In this document: piece after piece, positions 10,593 through 22,900 of the stretch | Numbering within the stretch: the stretch's first letter is position 1 | Layout: the number at the start of each line of letters is the position of its first letter | Origin: Henckelia pumila | Lineage: Eukaryota; Streptophyta; Magnoliopsida; Lamiales; Gesneriaceae | Reading direction: 5' to 3' | DNA: 64,000 nt | NCBI RefSeq assembly: GCF_033568475.1 | Contig: NC_133122.1 | Location: 147,326,861-147,390,860 of the forward strand | Notes under the pieces: generated by a model | Databases searched by the model: none | Told to the model about the DNA's origin: nothing | What the model saw: only the letters and a program-made list of their open reading frames with translations | Translations under genes and position numbers: made by a program

Positions 10593-11407
10593 TATGTTTC
10601 AATTTTATCCTTTTAATCTACATTTTTCTCCACTTTTTCTCTTCTACCTTTTTGAATATATTATTTTCTCAATAACTAATTTTCAACTACTAAATAATAT
10701 ATTATTTAATAAATAAAAAATCATAAAATATCATATATTATATCACACACGCTGTGCTTCTATCAGTAATATATATTAAACTTTAGAATATCCACTTTTT
10801 TCGATAAAAGACGTAAGTTTTAAATTTTGGACTAATACACTCAGAATCTCATCATGGAGCAGATAAGATTTTACACCAAATAACGAGAAATACTTAATCT
10901 CTCTCAAATATTACTTATACGAGAAGCAAAGATGAATTTTCACACAGGATAGTGATATAATCCGTTGAATTCAAAATAAAATAGACGAGATCACTAGATA
11001 ATCACATGAACATCACACCACACGTAAAAATAACAATAATGTAACATAGCTAACCAATGCTTCTATCCAAAGCTCATAATATTTTTTTTGAAAGGAAAGC
11101 TCATACATAATATTTTACATTTGCTATCAGCGTCACACCGATGGCGGGTACGGGTACGGCCATGTTCCCCGCCCGCCGCCAATGGGCCTGACGGTTTCTT
11201 GAAATGATAAAACGTACCAAACATTTAATGAACGACATTGGTCAAATTCCCAATTCAAAAATCTGATGTGGTTGGATAATTTGACGGCTCCTCGAATTCA
11301 AAAAGACTGCCCAATCAAAGACTGCCAACATAATCTGATTTTTCTATACAAAATCCTGGATTCTTCAGTGATTCAGAACCCTAAAACCCCGCATCCCATT
11401 TCTGCGT
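10593..11407. other. Upstream region of the arginase gene
   Basis: No gene was seen. The sequence is AT-rich up to about 11130, followed by a short GC-rich patch (CCCCGCCCGCCGCC near 11170). The promoter of the arginase gene should lie in the last few hundred bases. Confidence 0.45.
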
Positions 11408-11414
11408 TATATAT
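11408..11414 (+). promoter_or_regulatory. Likely TATA box of the arginase gene
   Basis: TATATAT lies about 600 bases upstream of the coding start and about 80 bases before the inferred donor site of a leader intron. Transcription would then begin near 11440. Inferred from position. Confidence 0.4.
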
Positions 11415-11487
11415 TTGTGGACTCAGAGGAATGCGGCTGTGAATTCTATCAAGCTTATGTTTATAGCTTAATCTGAGGCATCATGAG

Positions 11488-11978
11488 GTATTATTCTATT
11501 AACCTTAAATTTGAAAGTGTTTGCGAATGAACTTTCAATGCATGATTCCTTTTTTTTTTAATTTTATCCAAACCCGTGTTAATCATTTTGTTTTTGTATG
11601 AATTTTCTGGAATCATGACTGTTTTTAGAACTTTGAAGTGTTGGCTTTGATTTTATAACACTTTTTTTAATAATAATTTATTTAATTAATTAGATATTCA
11701 ATAAATTACACGGAGTGATTTTTTTTGTCTATTTATTTTCTGTTCAAATATTTGGCCTTCCTGCGTATGGAGGAAAAAGAAAAGGACGATTGATTTTGGC
11801 TTCTGTAAGGAGTTGTGTTTTAGGCAGAGATCGGGTTATCTCTGTGCCAGTGTGCCGTAACATTTTTCTAAAAATAGAGCTGTTGGATGGACTCGATTGT
11901 GAAGCATGTATCTTTTATTGTTCACTCACCAAAAACACGATAAAGAAACATACTTAACCGGGATTTTGAACTTTGCAG
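11488..11978 (+). other. Inferred 5' leader intron of the arginase gene
   Basis: A donor site at TCATGAG|GTATTA and an acceptor at ACTTTGCAG|GAGAG frame a 491-bp AT-rich stretch just before the coding exon. Short upstream reading frames start at 11431 (stop 11440-11442) and 11457 (stop 11469-11471). A third ATG at 11483 would be in frame with the arginase ORF after splicing. Confidence 0.5.
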
Positions 11979-12009
11979 GAGAGTTGCAGTTCCAGAAACA
12001 GGAAAAAAA

Positions 12010-14744
12010 ATGAAGACAATTGGGAGTATGGGAATTCATTACTTTCAGAGGCTGAATGCAGCGAATGTTCCGAAAGAATTGATAGAGAAAGGCCAGAATC
12101 GTGTGATTGAGGCATCATTGACCCTTATCCGCGAGAGAGCAAAGCTCAAGGTAGCTTCCACGCCATAAGTTTTTATTACTATCCAGTTTTGCATAATTTA
12201 CACTGAATTCTAATTGAGAGATGACTTGAAACATTTTTGTTAGATTCCCAAAAGTAATGGATTCATAAATTTGTAACGATTAGACTTCGAGAAACCACAA
12301 ATTTATGTTATAATTTTTTTTTTGATAAATTTTAGTTAGGTGCAAACTTTATTTCTTTATGAAATTTATAGCCCCTTGCAAGATAGTTTACTTCCGTCGG
12401 CCAGACATTGCTACTTTCCTTCATAGTCAGGTTAAGGTAGTTTGCTCCTTAATCCTGATCTTCATTTTGGGCACGGTTGATTATATTCTGTAAACAGGGA
12501 GAACTTCTGCGAGCTTTGGGATCGGTTATGGCATCAACATCTCTTCTTGGAGTCCCTCTAGGACACAACTCCTCATTTCTCCAGGGGCCCGCATTTGCAC
12601 CTCCTCGAATTAGAGAGGCAATCTGGTGTGGAAGCACCAATTCCACCACAGAAGGAGGTATTGATTCATACTTATTATTATTATGAAAATATTCAACCTT
12701 GTTAAATCAGTTGGTCTGATATAAAATGTTTTAGCTAGGGGAGTGTCAGTTGTTCTTGGATAAGGATATATCAGCACTACAAAAATTAGATAATTCCCTT
12801 CTTATGTAACTGCAATTTTTTTTTAATTTTTGTTGTGTTACACATGGACACACAAAGCCAGTTGGGGCTGAACCAACTTGCTTTTAACTGGAAATTATGT
12901 CTGTTATTTCAATTAGGCATCCGTTTTCTTTTTATGATTTTTTTAATCAAATTTATTGCCTCAGGTCCAATTTCTCTGTTCTGTCTGTAGTGTTCATTTG
13001 TGAAATACAGCTAGTGATTCCTTCCTTGCTTCCCAAACTATAATAATCTTTATCGTACACATCTAATCAACTTGGTTAATGATAATACAGCTACTATAAA
13101 CTTGTCGATGATAATACTTATAGCTAGTGAATCACTGGTTTTCTCTGTTATCTTCCATGCAATGTTTAACAATTTGAATATCCTGATTCCTGACGTCACA
13201 GTGCCAAACTTTTGCAGGTGAAGAGCTAAATGATCCGAGAGTCTTAACTGACGTAGGTGATGTGCCAGTCCAAGAGTTGCGAGATTGTGGCGTAGATGAT
13301 GACAGATTGATGAATATCATCAGTGAATCTGTAAAGCTAGTGATGGACGAGGTATGGTTTTTTTTTAGATTGTATTTCAAATCATTCGTTTTAATTTTGA
13401 GCCAAATGGATTTGAGTTATGGATTTGAAATCAAATCCACTCAAATCCTTCCATCCAAATCCAACCTCGGGGAATTTAAAGATCTTTTTTTTTACTACTT
13501 TCAATAGTTTTGTGGATTCTTATTTCTGCACAATACATGAATTTTTGTTCATAATTTTTATTTTTTTCTTGGTGCTTTAGCCTCCCTTACGCCCGTTAGT
13601 ATTAGGGGGTGACCACTCGATTTCATTTCCTGTGGTGAGAGCGGTGTCTGAAAAGCTTGGAGGACAAGTGGACGTTCTTCATCTTGATGCTCATCCTGAT
13701 ATTTATGATTGTTTTGAGGGGAACAAATATTCTCATGCATCTTCTTTTGCGAGAATTATGGAGGGTGGCTTTGTTCGGCGACTCTTACAGGTGACGTGAG
13801 ATCAAAATTTAGCTAATTTTTCACTGACTGTCTATTATCATGTGTTGGCTAAAATTCGAATGGTATTTTTGACTCTGTTTTCTCGGATAACTCTAATTAT
13901 AAGTGAAAGTCGTGCAAATCCTCGTGATTAAAACTTTCATAGCTGTCAACTTCCTAGCTTTGCCCATTCACAAACTGGTCCTCCGTTTCTAATTTTTATT
14001 TCAAATTTTCGTACTTGACTGCCGAGTTCAGCTTTAGTGGGGATAATTGAAAATTTTCAATTTTCCACTAAACGCGGGATACTAGCATCAGCTTAGGAAA
14101 CTCAGTCTATGAAAATTATGTATTGTTTTTTCAAGTATTCTTAGAGAAGCCAGACATTTGACATCGGAGTAAAAGAAAGTTTCGTGTTTTTTCCCGTCTC
14201 AAACTCGTCAAAGTTGGTGACTTTGCTGCAGGTTGGAATCAGATCAATAACAAAGGAAGGCCGTGAACAAGGTAAAAGGTTTGGCGTGGAGCAATATGAA
14301 ATGCGAACCTTCTCCAAGGATAGGGACTTCTTAGAGAATCTGGTCTCTCTCTCTCTCAACCTTTACTTGGATGTCATATACTACTTAATGTTTTTGTAAA
14401 TGAACAACGACAAAAAGGAATTCTTGGAAACTCTTACTTTCTAATCTATAGTTTCCCACTCTCGTTTGCATTTTTGTTTGCAGCAACTTGGCGAGGGCGT
14501 AAAAGGGGTGTATATTTCAGTAGACGTGGACTGTCTCGATCCCGCATTTGCTCCTGGGGTATCCCACATCGAGCCTGGTGGCCTTTCTTTCCGTGATGTT
14601 CTCAACATCATTCACAACCTCAAAGGGGACGTCGTAGCTGCAGATGTTGTCGAGTTCAACCCACAACGGGACACGGTGGATGGGATGACAGCCATGGTTG
14701 CTGCTAAACTGGTGAGAGAACTCACTGCAAAGATATCAAAATAA
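12010..14744 (+). CDS. Arginase (ureohydrolase), six coding exons, 338 aa
   Basis: Arginase splits L-arginine into urea and ornithine; the plant enzyme is mitochondrial. Coding exons: 12010-12150, 12498-12657, 13218-13351, 13581-13790, 14232-14342 and 14484-14744. All introns are GT-AG, and the joins give 339 codons including the stop, the usual plant length. The manganese ligands of the ureohydrolase fold are all present: GGDHS (D156, H157), DAHPD (D181, H183, D185) and DVDCLDP (D266, D268). The N-terminal 25 residues are basic and lack acidic residues until about residue 23, as expected of a mitochondrial presequence. The downstream segment NRVIEASLTLIRERAKLK is typical of plant arginases. 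The ATG at 12010 fits the usual N-terminus. No damage was seen. The gene stands between two retrotransposon clusters. Confidence 0.96.
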
Positions 14745-15664
14745 CTGAAGTTTCCCGAGAGTCTCGCAATACACACAAATTATGTTGCACGTCTCAGACA
14801 TCTTGAAAACAAACGTATATTTCGTGGCAGCCGAATGCCATGCTTCCTTTTGGATAGATAACTAGAACGCAAATATTACAATGTTTTATTGGTCGAAGTC
14901 ACTCCATTTTTTGAATCATCTTGGTTTTTCTTATACTTGAGCTTCTTCGCGTAAAAAAAAAAAAAGAAAGACCAAAGATTTACATGATACACAGTGCATA
15001 TTTTACAGCCTAACCAAAGATAAACCAAGTATTAAGCAAATAATGTAAATAACGACGTGCAGAAGATTATGGATTATCGAATGCTCAAGGTTAACTTTTA
15101 ATATTTACATTGTATTCTTCAAAATGACGTGTCATACAATTTTGGGACTATTCAAATAACCTGGTGAGATCAATTTCCTTTTTCCAGCTCCATTTTGAAG
15201 ATCGCCGGTCGCATTTGAGTCATAGGACGGCTGGTAAATCTGGCTTGTGTGTTTTGTTTTTGTTTTTGTGCTCGTCGCCAAACATAACAATGCGGAGGAT
15301 TCCCGTTTTTGGGACATAATAATTACATATACACTTCAAGTCATGATTTACAAATTACAACAAAACACAAGTGTCGGAATGAAATCCACGAAATGAGAAC
15401 TGTGCTTTGAGTGAAAGTTATGAAGCTTTTTAAACTCATTTTTATGCTCAAGCCTCTCGCCAAACTCTAAAACCAACTACAATTCTTTCGAGGATGGGGT
15501 GATTCTTAATAGTGAACATCTCTTCACATGTATTTAAAAAGATGATTTCAATTTGTTAAAATAGCATAATGCTGTGTTTTTCGAAAACGGAGGTTCTTGT
15601 TTCAAATAAATGCCACCGGAAGAGGTTTGTTAGAATTGAGTTGGAGAAAGCTAGAGTTTCTTAT
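14745..15664. other. Intergenic between arginase and Copia B
   Basis: The first part is the arginase 3' UTR and end region; an A13 run lies near 14955. No gene was found in the remainder. The stretch ends in CTTAT (15660-15664), the left copy of the Copia B target duplication. Confidence 0.5.
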
Positions 15665-16469
15665 TGTTGAAGTATGCTTCTATCAGATTGAATGGGAATA
15701 GAGAAGAGATCGGATCGAATAGTACAGATCAGATGAGCTCGGTATTCAGATGAGTTCATGGTCCAGATCGAATACTGGGATCAGATCGATGTGATGGTCA
15801 GATGAGTCTTCGGATGAGTTCATGCAGATAGATTGCTCGAGTATTGTAACTTGGTTAGAAGTCAGATGAAGTTTCCGTAAAGCTGGAAGCTTGCAGGCAG
15901 ATCGATGCAGATCGAAGTGCGAGAGCAGATCAGACTGATGAATGAAGGCTTATCGGGCTGGACCATGTTGACTTCATAATTGGGCCGTAAGTTAGTGTTG
16001 ACCTAAAGCCCAAGATGAAAGTCGGTGCAATTCTCTATATAAGCAGATGAAAGATGGCCGCAACGAGCATAACAGAAAATCAAATTCTTCAGAATATATT
16101 GAGAGAGAAGAAGGAGAGATTTCGGAGGAGAAAACTTGGGCGGAGATTGTGACGGGAAGATTCAAGTATCAATAGCTTGAATCGTGTCTGTATCTAGCAT
16201 TAAGAGTTTTCTGGTCTATCTCTGTAATAAGCTCTGTTCTTGAGCTTGGATTGTTCTGTTGGTGATTAATAAAGTGGTTGTGTTGCTCTCCCGTGGACGT
16301 AGGCAAATTATTGCCGAACCACGTAAATACTTGCGTTGTTTATTGCTTTCGCGTGAGTGTTTGAGTTTGATCTGTGTGCGTTGGTTTTATAGGTGTTTCT
16401 GGGATTATTGTTCTTGTTTGCTTGCGAGGTGAATTCTCGGAATACCAAATTTCGGATTGATTCCTAACA
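15665..16469 (+). repeat. 5' LTR of Copia B
   Basis: 805 bp, beginning TGTTGAAGTATG and ending TTCCTAACA. A TATA box lies in TCTATATAAGC near 16034. Downstream is a CGTGGACGTAGGC...GAACCACGTAAAT segment (about 16290-16328) like the one in the Copia A LTR. Confidence 0.96.
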
Positions 16470-16471
16470 AG

Positions 16472-16487
16472 TGGCGCCGTCCGTGGG
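16472..16487 (+). other. Primer binding site of Copia B
   Basis: TGGCGCCGTCCGTGGG begins two bases after the LTR. This TGGCGCC type is not the initiator-Met site usual in Copia elements, and it is nearly the same as in Gypsy D. Confidence 0.7.
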
Positions 16488-16500
16488 AAACTAAGCAAAG

Positions 16501-18424
16501 ATGGTGGGATCAATGAAGTTTGATATCGAGAAGTTCACGGGCAAGAACGATTTCTCGCTCTGAAGAATTAAGATGCGGGCAATCCTGATACAATAAGGAT
16601 TGATGGAAGCTCTTAAGAGGAAGGAGGAGATGTCTGATGATATAAAGAACAAGGATGAACTACTCGAGAAAGCACACAGTGCAATTATTCTCTGTCTGGG
16701 AGATAGACCTCTTCGGGAGGTAGCCAGAGAAGAATCTGCAGCGGCTGTGTGGCTTAAGCTTGAGAATCTATACATGACGAAATACCTGGCTAACCGTCTG
16801 TACATGAAACAGAGGTTGTATTCCTTTGTGATTAAGGATGAGAAGAATCTTGAAGACCAGATCGAAGAATTCACCAAGATATTGGATGACTTGGAGAATA
16901 ATGAAGTAAATCTAGAGGATGAAGATCGGGCTTTGATACTTCTGAATGCTCTTCCAAAAGCATATGAAAATTTCAGAGATGCTTTGCTGTATGGAAGAGA
17001 ACAGACGATAACCTTGGAAGAAGTTATGTCTGCTATTCAATCCAAGGAACTTCAGAGAAAGTCAAACACAAATACTGAATCACATGGAGAAGGTCTTACG
17101 GCGAGAGACAGAAGTGATAAGAGGACATCCAGTGGGAAATACAGGCCAAAGTCCAGATCGAAGAGTCAAGGAAGATACCAGAACAGAAACTTGAGTAATA
17201 TGAAGTGCTATGCTTGTCAGAAGGTTGGACATCTGCGAAGAGATTGTCCGGAAAGAAAAGGGAAGCAGCAGGAAAAACCCAAAGAAGATGGTACTCTGGC
17301 CGTAGCTACAGATGGATATGACTCAGCAGAAGTATTGGTGGTTTCTAAAGGTGATCAAAACCACGAGTGGATACTGGATTCAGGATGCTCCTTTCACATG
17401 TGTCCTATAAGATCTTGGTTTGAAAAGCTGGAAGAAGCTGATCAGGGCATGGTACTGTTGGGGAATAATCAGTCATGTAGAATAAAAGGCTCTAGAAATA
17501 TCAGAATAAGGATGCATGATGGGATCGACAGAGTACTCACCAAGGTGAGGTATGTTCCTGAGTTGAAGAGAAACTTGATATCATTGGGAACGCTTGATGC
17601 TCAGGGATATTCATTCAAATCAGGAGCAGGAAGTATCTCAGTGTCAAAAGGATCTCTGGTTGTTATGAAGGCTGTCAAAAGAAACCTCTTATATGTACTA
17701 CAAGGTGAAACGATTATTGGAAGCACAACAAGTATTCAGGAACAGCAAGACAGAACCAAGCTATGGCATCTGAGGCTTGGACATGTAAGTGAGAAGGGAT
17801 TACATGAGTTGTCTAAACAGGGTCTGTTAGGTGGAGATAAGATTGAATCACTGGAGTTATGTGATAGTTGTGCTCTTGGGAAATCAAAAAGAGTATCGTT
17901 TGGTCAAGGAAGTCACACAACTGAGCAACCATTGGCCTACATTCATTCAGATATATGGGGTCCTTCTCGGACAGAAACTCATAGTGGAGGAAGATACTTT
18001 ATGTCTTTGATAGATGATTACTCAAGGAGAGTATGAATATTCATCTTAAAGACCAATGATGAAGCATATGACAAGTTCAGAGAATGGCTGCTGGCAGTTG
18101 AGAACAAGAGTGATAAAATAGTTAAACACCTGAGAACAAATAATGGGCTGAAATACTTATCAGATAAGTTTGTGAAGTTATGTAAGGAGAAAGGCATTAC
18201 CAGACACAGAACAATGGCAGGAACGCCACAACAAAATGGCCTGGCAGAGAGAATGAACATAATTCTTCTGAAAAGGGTCAGATGTATGTTGATCAATGCT
18301 TCTCTACCTAAGTCCTTCTGGGGAGAAGCATTATCTACTGCGTGCTATTTGGTCAATAGGTGTCCATCCAGCGCGATTGGTTTCAAGACACCAATGGAAA
18401 AATGGAGTGGAACACCTGCAGACT
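16501..18424 (+). pseudogene. Copia B gag-pol, 5' part (gag, protease, integrase)
   Basis: The frame starts at ATG 16501. Two nonsense codons lie in early gag: TGA 16561-16563, where a tryptophan codon is expected, and TAA 16594-16596. Then come the UBN2-type gag, a CCHC knuckle (CYACQKVGHLRRDC), a protease whose usual D-S/T-G site reads LDSGCSFHM, a GAG-pre-integrase region (LWHLRLGHVSEKGL) and an integrase core (HSDIWGPS, then GTPQQNGLAERMN). A TGA at 18034-18036 interrupts the integrase. Gypsy B enters at 18425, and the frame resumes at 26028. All three stops fit single transitions. Confidence 0.94.
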
Positions 18425-18554
18425 TGTAGTAACCCAGATACCATTTTAAGATAATAATATGTTAAACATGATTAAGGGTTGGTATTTAACCAATTTCGGA
18501 GTGTTATTGGACTTCAGAAGTAAAATTTGGACTTTTTCATTTTGGGCCGGATAG

Positions 18555-18815
18555 TAAGTTCCGATCCAGGATAGTAAGCTCCGATCCCGGATAGTAAGCT
18601 CCGATCGGAACGGAAGCTCCGATCCTGGAACGGAAGTTCCGATCCCCAGCTGTCAAAAATGATCGATGACTCAGTTGCGAGTTTTGACAAGTGTCGGTCA
18701 TAGAGCAGATCGGAAGCTCCGATCGTAGATCAGAAGTTCCGATCCTGGCGTGGCAGACATGCACGCAATGAGCTGGATCGGAAGCTCCGATCCCGAAATC
18801 GGAAGTTCCGATCCT
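18555..18815 (+). repeat. Array of about nine near-palindromic units in U3 of Gypsy B
   Basis: About nine units such as GATCGGAAGCTCCGATC, ACGGAAGTTCCGATC and GGATAGTAAGCTCCGATC. Full units are the same near-palindrome as in Gypsy A. The array ends about 15 bp before the TATA box. The second LTR repeats it at about 24700-24960. Confidence 0.85.
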
Positions 18816-18828
18816 GGCCGAGAAATTT

Positions 18829-18842
18829 GGCTATAAAAAGGG
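18829..18842 (+). promoter_or_regulatory. TATA box of Gypsy B LTR
   Basis: GGCTATAAAAAGGG directly follows the palindrome array, so U3/R lies just downstream. Confidence 0.75.
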
Positions 18843-19881
18843 CCGTTCAGAGTTCATTTTCAATTACGAATTCCCGAGTTTCCTTCTTCAGTTATATAGT
18901 GTGAGTTATACACTTGAGGGCCCTATCGATTATAATAAAGGTTCTGGAATAACCAAGGGGTGGTTATAGTCATCCGGGACTAGCGACTCCAAAGGGCTAA
19001 CTACGGACGAAGGTATGGTCCGGGAATCTATTTAAGTTTTGGTAGTACTTATTAGCTTAGTTAAGGCTTATAGAATTTATGTAGTGATACGGTGAACTTT
19101 TGAATATAGGCTTGGAATCTAGGATCTATTATACTTGAACTAGCCTAGAGGTACGTACACATTGACTGAGATTTCCAGCGAGTATACATGTTTATATGTT
19201 GCATTTATTTGGCATTATTATATGGCATGATGTATGATTTACCGTTTTCTATACTCATATGTCATGTGCATATACACGTTGAGCCTATACCTTGTTATAC
19301 CTGACTATAGAGCCGCTCAGCTCTATACTCGATAGTCTGTCACTGAGAGTACCGCGACGACGGGGGCATTTATGTCTGTCTACTCTGGTGTACTAGACGA
19401 GTGTGGTTGCACCCAGAGGTTGATCCGTGCGGTGGCAGCACTCATATGGCGCCGGTTCTGAGCATGACTTTTCAGATGACCCTGTACCAGTCATCATGTT
19501 GCATGCATTATATACATATGTTTACTCATGTCTATGTACTGGGCGTAGCGCTCACGTCCTAGTTGTTATCTTGGACACCCTATTCCATGGGGCAGGTCGC
19601 AGGATGGACGGAGCTGATAGTTCAAGGCAGGACTAGGGAGCAGGAGCTTTGAAAGTTTTTATACAGCACGATTTATTAGTTGTATAATGTTTACTTTTAA
19701 GAATTTCGATATGGTTGTATCACTACAGATTTAAGCCTGGATTATATTACTAAGCTGATATGTACATTATGGATTATGTTTCCGCACGTTTTTACTCTGT
19801 TAAGTATTTTGCTGTATTAAGTTTAATGCATGCTATTAGTTGCCAGTTAGTAGGTGATTCCATGCAGGGTCACTACATTTT

Positions 19882-19897
19882 TGGTATCAGAGCATGC
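19882..19897 (+). other. Primer binding site of Gypsy B
   Basis: TGGTATCAGAGCATGC four bases after the 5' LTR, the initiator tRNA-Met type, identical to Gypsy A. Confidence 0.9.
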
Positions 19898-19987
19898 TTA
19901 GATTTTGGGATTAGTACTTGGGATTTAGTTTAGTCTTGAGTAAATTTTTGCGCATTTGGGATTTTAATGTGCAATTCTTTTCAGGAT

Positions 19988-22900
19988 ATGGCTGACGAGA
20001 GTCACGGTAGTGTTGGCCAGGGAGGTGGTCATCATCATCGTCGCCATCATCATCAGGATGATCAACATCGTCCTCATGAGGGTCGACGTCGCTATACTAT
20101 TAATAAGTTTATGCAGGTAGGACCGAAACCCTTAGTGGGAGGCGAGAATCCTGAACAAGCTAGAAGCTGGATGTCTAAACTTGAGAGCACGTTCCGAGCT
20201 TTTGAGTGTACTGAGGAGTAGAAACTGGAAGTTCTAGAATTCGTTCTAGAGGATAGAGCACGTTTTTGGTGGGATGCCAAGGTTGCTCAGGCACGTACTG
20301 AGAGAGGACAGGTGACTTGGGGGGATTTCTGTCGGGAGTTTCAAAAATTGTATTTTCCTCCGGCTGTTCGCCAAGCACGATCTATGGAGTTGCTTACTTT
20401 GAGGCAAGGATCAATGACTATTGATCAGTATCAACAGCGATTTCTTGATCTGCTACCTTTCAGTCCCCATATCAATGAGAGTGATGCGTCGAAATATGAT
20501 ATCTTTCTGCAAGGCCTGAACCAAGATATCTACTCTCAGGTTGTCGTCTGTGATGACCCGGTATCTTATGAGACTTTGGTGAACCGTTGCCGTCTTGTGG
20601 AGACCAGCAACAGGCGTGGACAGTTGATGATGCCAGCACAGCCTAGTGGATTTGTTGAGCCTCGAGCTCAATCTGTTGTGCAATCCGGACCTACGTCTTC
20701 TTCTACTCCTACTACTTCATCTGGATCTCGTGGTTCACGAGGTATGTTCCGTTTTGGGAAGAAGAAGAAGAAGGAGGAGTTTTGTAGCCATTGTGGTGGG
20801 AAGCATCCTGCAGCTTCATGTCGGAGAGCTACTGGTACTTGTTATATTTGCGGTCAGCAGGGACATCTGCGGAGAGATTGTCCTCAGCGCATGGGTTCTG
20901 CTAGTGGATCGGGATCCCAGGTTGGATCTCAGGCTTCTACTTTTCCACATCAGCAGCCAGCACCACAGAGTTCTTCTGGTTATCGTCCCCAGACTCAAGG
21001 GCAAGTGTTTGCTCTGTCTCAGGAGCAGGCTACTGAGGGAAGCGATCGCATGTTGGCAGGTAACTTCTTGTTATGTGGTATTCCTGCACTTGTATTAATT
21101 GATACTGGAGCATCGCATTCCTTTATTTCTAGTCGCTTCGTTAAGAGACATAGATTACCTTATGTATCATTAGATATGGATTTAGTTGTATCTACTCCGT
21201 TGGAGCAGAAGGTAGTAACTAAGCGTCTAGTGATGGGTTGCCTTCTGGAGTTTGAGGGTAATGTGTTATCGGTTAATTTGATGATATTAGCGATGACGGA
21301 TTTTGATTGTATCTTGGGAATAGATATGCTGACTTTGTATCACGCTACTGTGGATTGTTATCAGCGTCTGGTACAGTTTCATCCTGTTGAGGGTGATAGT
21401 TGGTACTTTTATGGTGAGGGTGCGCGACCTCCGATGCCACTTGTTTCGGCTCTGAAGGCATGTCATGTCTTGGAGTCAGGTGGGGAGGGCTACCTCATCT
21501 ATGTAGTTGATATGTCCATGAGTAGTACGGGTATTGATCAGCTACCGGTTGTCAGCGAGTTTCCTGACGTATTCCCTGATGAGATTCTTGGTTTTCCTCC
21601 GGTTCGAGAGGTTGAATTTGGTATTGATCTAGTACCAGGAACTACGCCTATATCCCGAGCACCTTATCGTCTGGCACCGTCAGAGATGAGAGAATTGAAA
21701 CAGCAGTTGCAAGATCTACTTGATAAGGGATATATTCGTCCGAGTGTTTCTCCGTGGGGAGCACCTGTTTTGTTTGTCAAGAAGAAGGATGGATCGATGC
21801 GATTATGTATTGATTACAGGCAGTTGAATCGTGTCACCATCAAGAATAAGTATCCTTTGCCGCGAATTGATGATCTGTTTGATCAACTACAGGGTACTTC
21901 TGTTTATTCGAAGATAGATCTGAGATCTGGATACCATCAGATGCGGGTACGAGACTCAGATATATCTACGACTGCTTTCAGGACCAGATACGGGCATTAT
22001 GAGTTTCTGGTGATGCCATTCGGTTTGACGAATGCACCGGCAGTCTTTATGAATCTAATGAATCAGGTATTTCAAGATTATCTGGATAGATTTGTCATCG
22101 TTTTCATAGATGATATTCTTGTTTATTCTCATAATAAGGATGAGCATGCACAACATTTGAGAATTGTTCTACAGACGTTACGAGATAAGCAGCTATATGC
22201 GAAATTAAGCAAGTGTGAATTCTGGCTTGATCGGGTAGTATTTCTCGGTCATGTGATTTCTAATGAAGGGATATCTGTTGATCCTAGTAAGATAGAGGCA
22301 GTGCTGAACTGGTCTCGACCGACGACGGTTGCTGAGATTCGTAGTTTCTTGGGTCTAGCGGGATATTACCGCCGGTTCATCGAGAATTTTTCACAGTTGG
22401 CAAGGCCTTTGACTCAGCTTACACGGAAAGATGTTGCCTTCATTTGGTCCTCGGATTGTGAGGAGTCATTTCACGAGCTGCGTAGACGTCTTACTACTGC
22501 ACCTGTGCTAGCTCTACCTTCTGGATCAGGAGGTTATGTTGTCTATACTGATGCCTCTGGTCAGGGGTTAGGATGTGTTTTGACACAGCATGGACATGTT
22601 ATTGCCTATGCTTCTCGACAGTTGAAGTTGCATGAGAGTAATTATCCAGTGCATGATCTCGAGTTAGCCGCCATTGTATTTGCTCTCAAGATTTGGAGAC
22701 ATTATCTTTATGGCGAGAAATTTGAGATATTTACGGATCACAAGAGTTTGAAGTATTTATTCACTCAGGCAGAATTGAATATGCGACAGAGACGCTGGAT
22801 GGATCTCCTGAAGGATTATGATTGTTAAATCAAATATCATCCAGGTTCTGCTAATCTTACTGCTGATGCCTTGAGTCGGCAGGTGAGACTGTCTGCACTT

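Larger units (their letters stand above)
18425..19877 (+). repeat. 5' LTR of Gypsy B
   Basis: Begins TGTAGTAACCC and ends GGTCACTACA. U3 carries the palindrome array at about 18555-18815, and a TATA box (GGCTATAAAAAGGG) lies near 18829-18842. Confidence 0.96.

Noticed and set aside
19941..19987. Possible short leader intron in Gypsy B (GTAAAT...TTTTCAG before the gag start)
   Set aside because: It would be only about 40 nt, below the usual plant minimum, and gag needs no splice.
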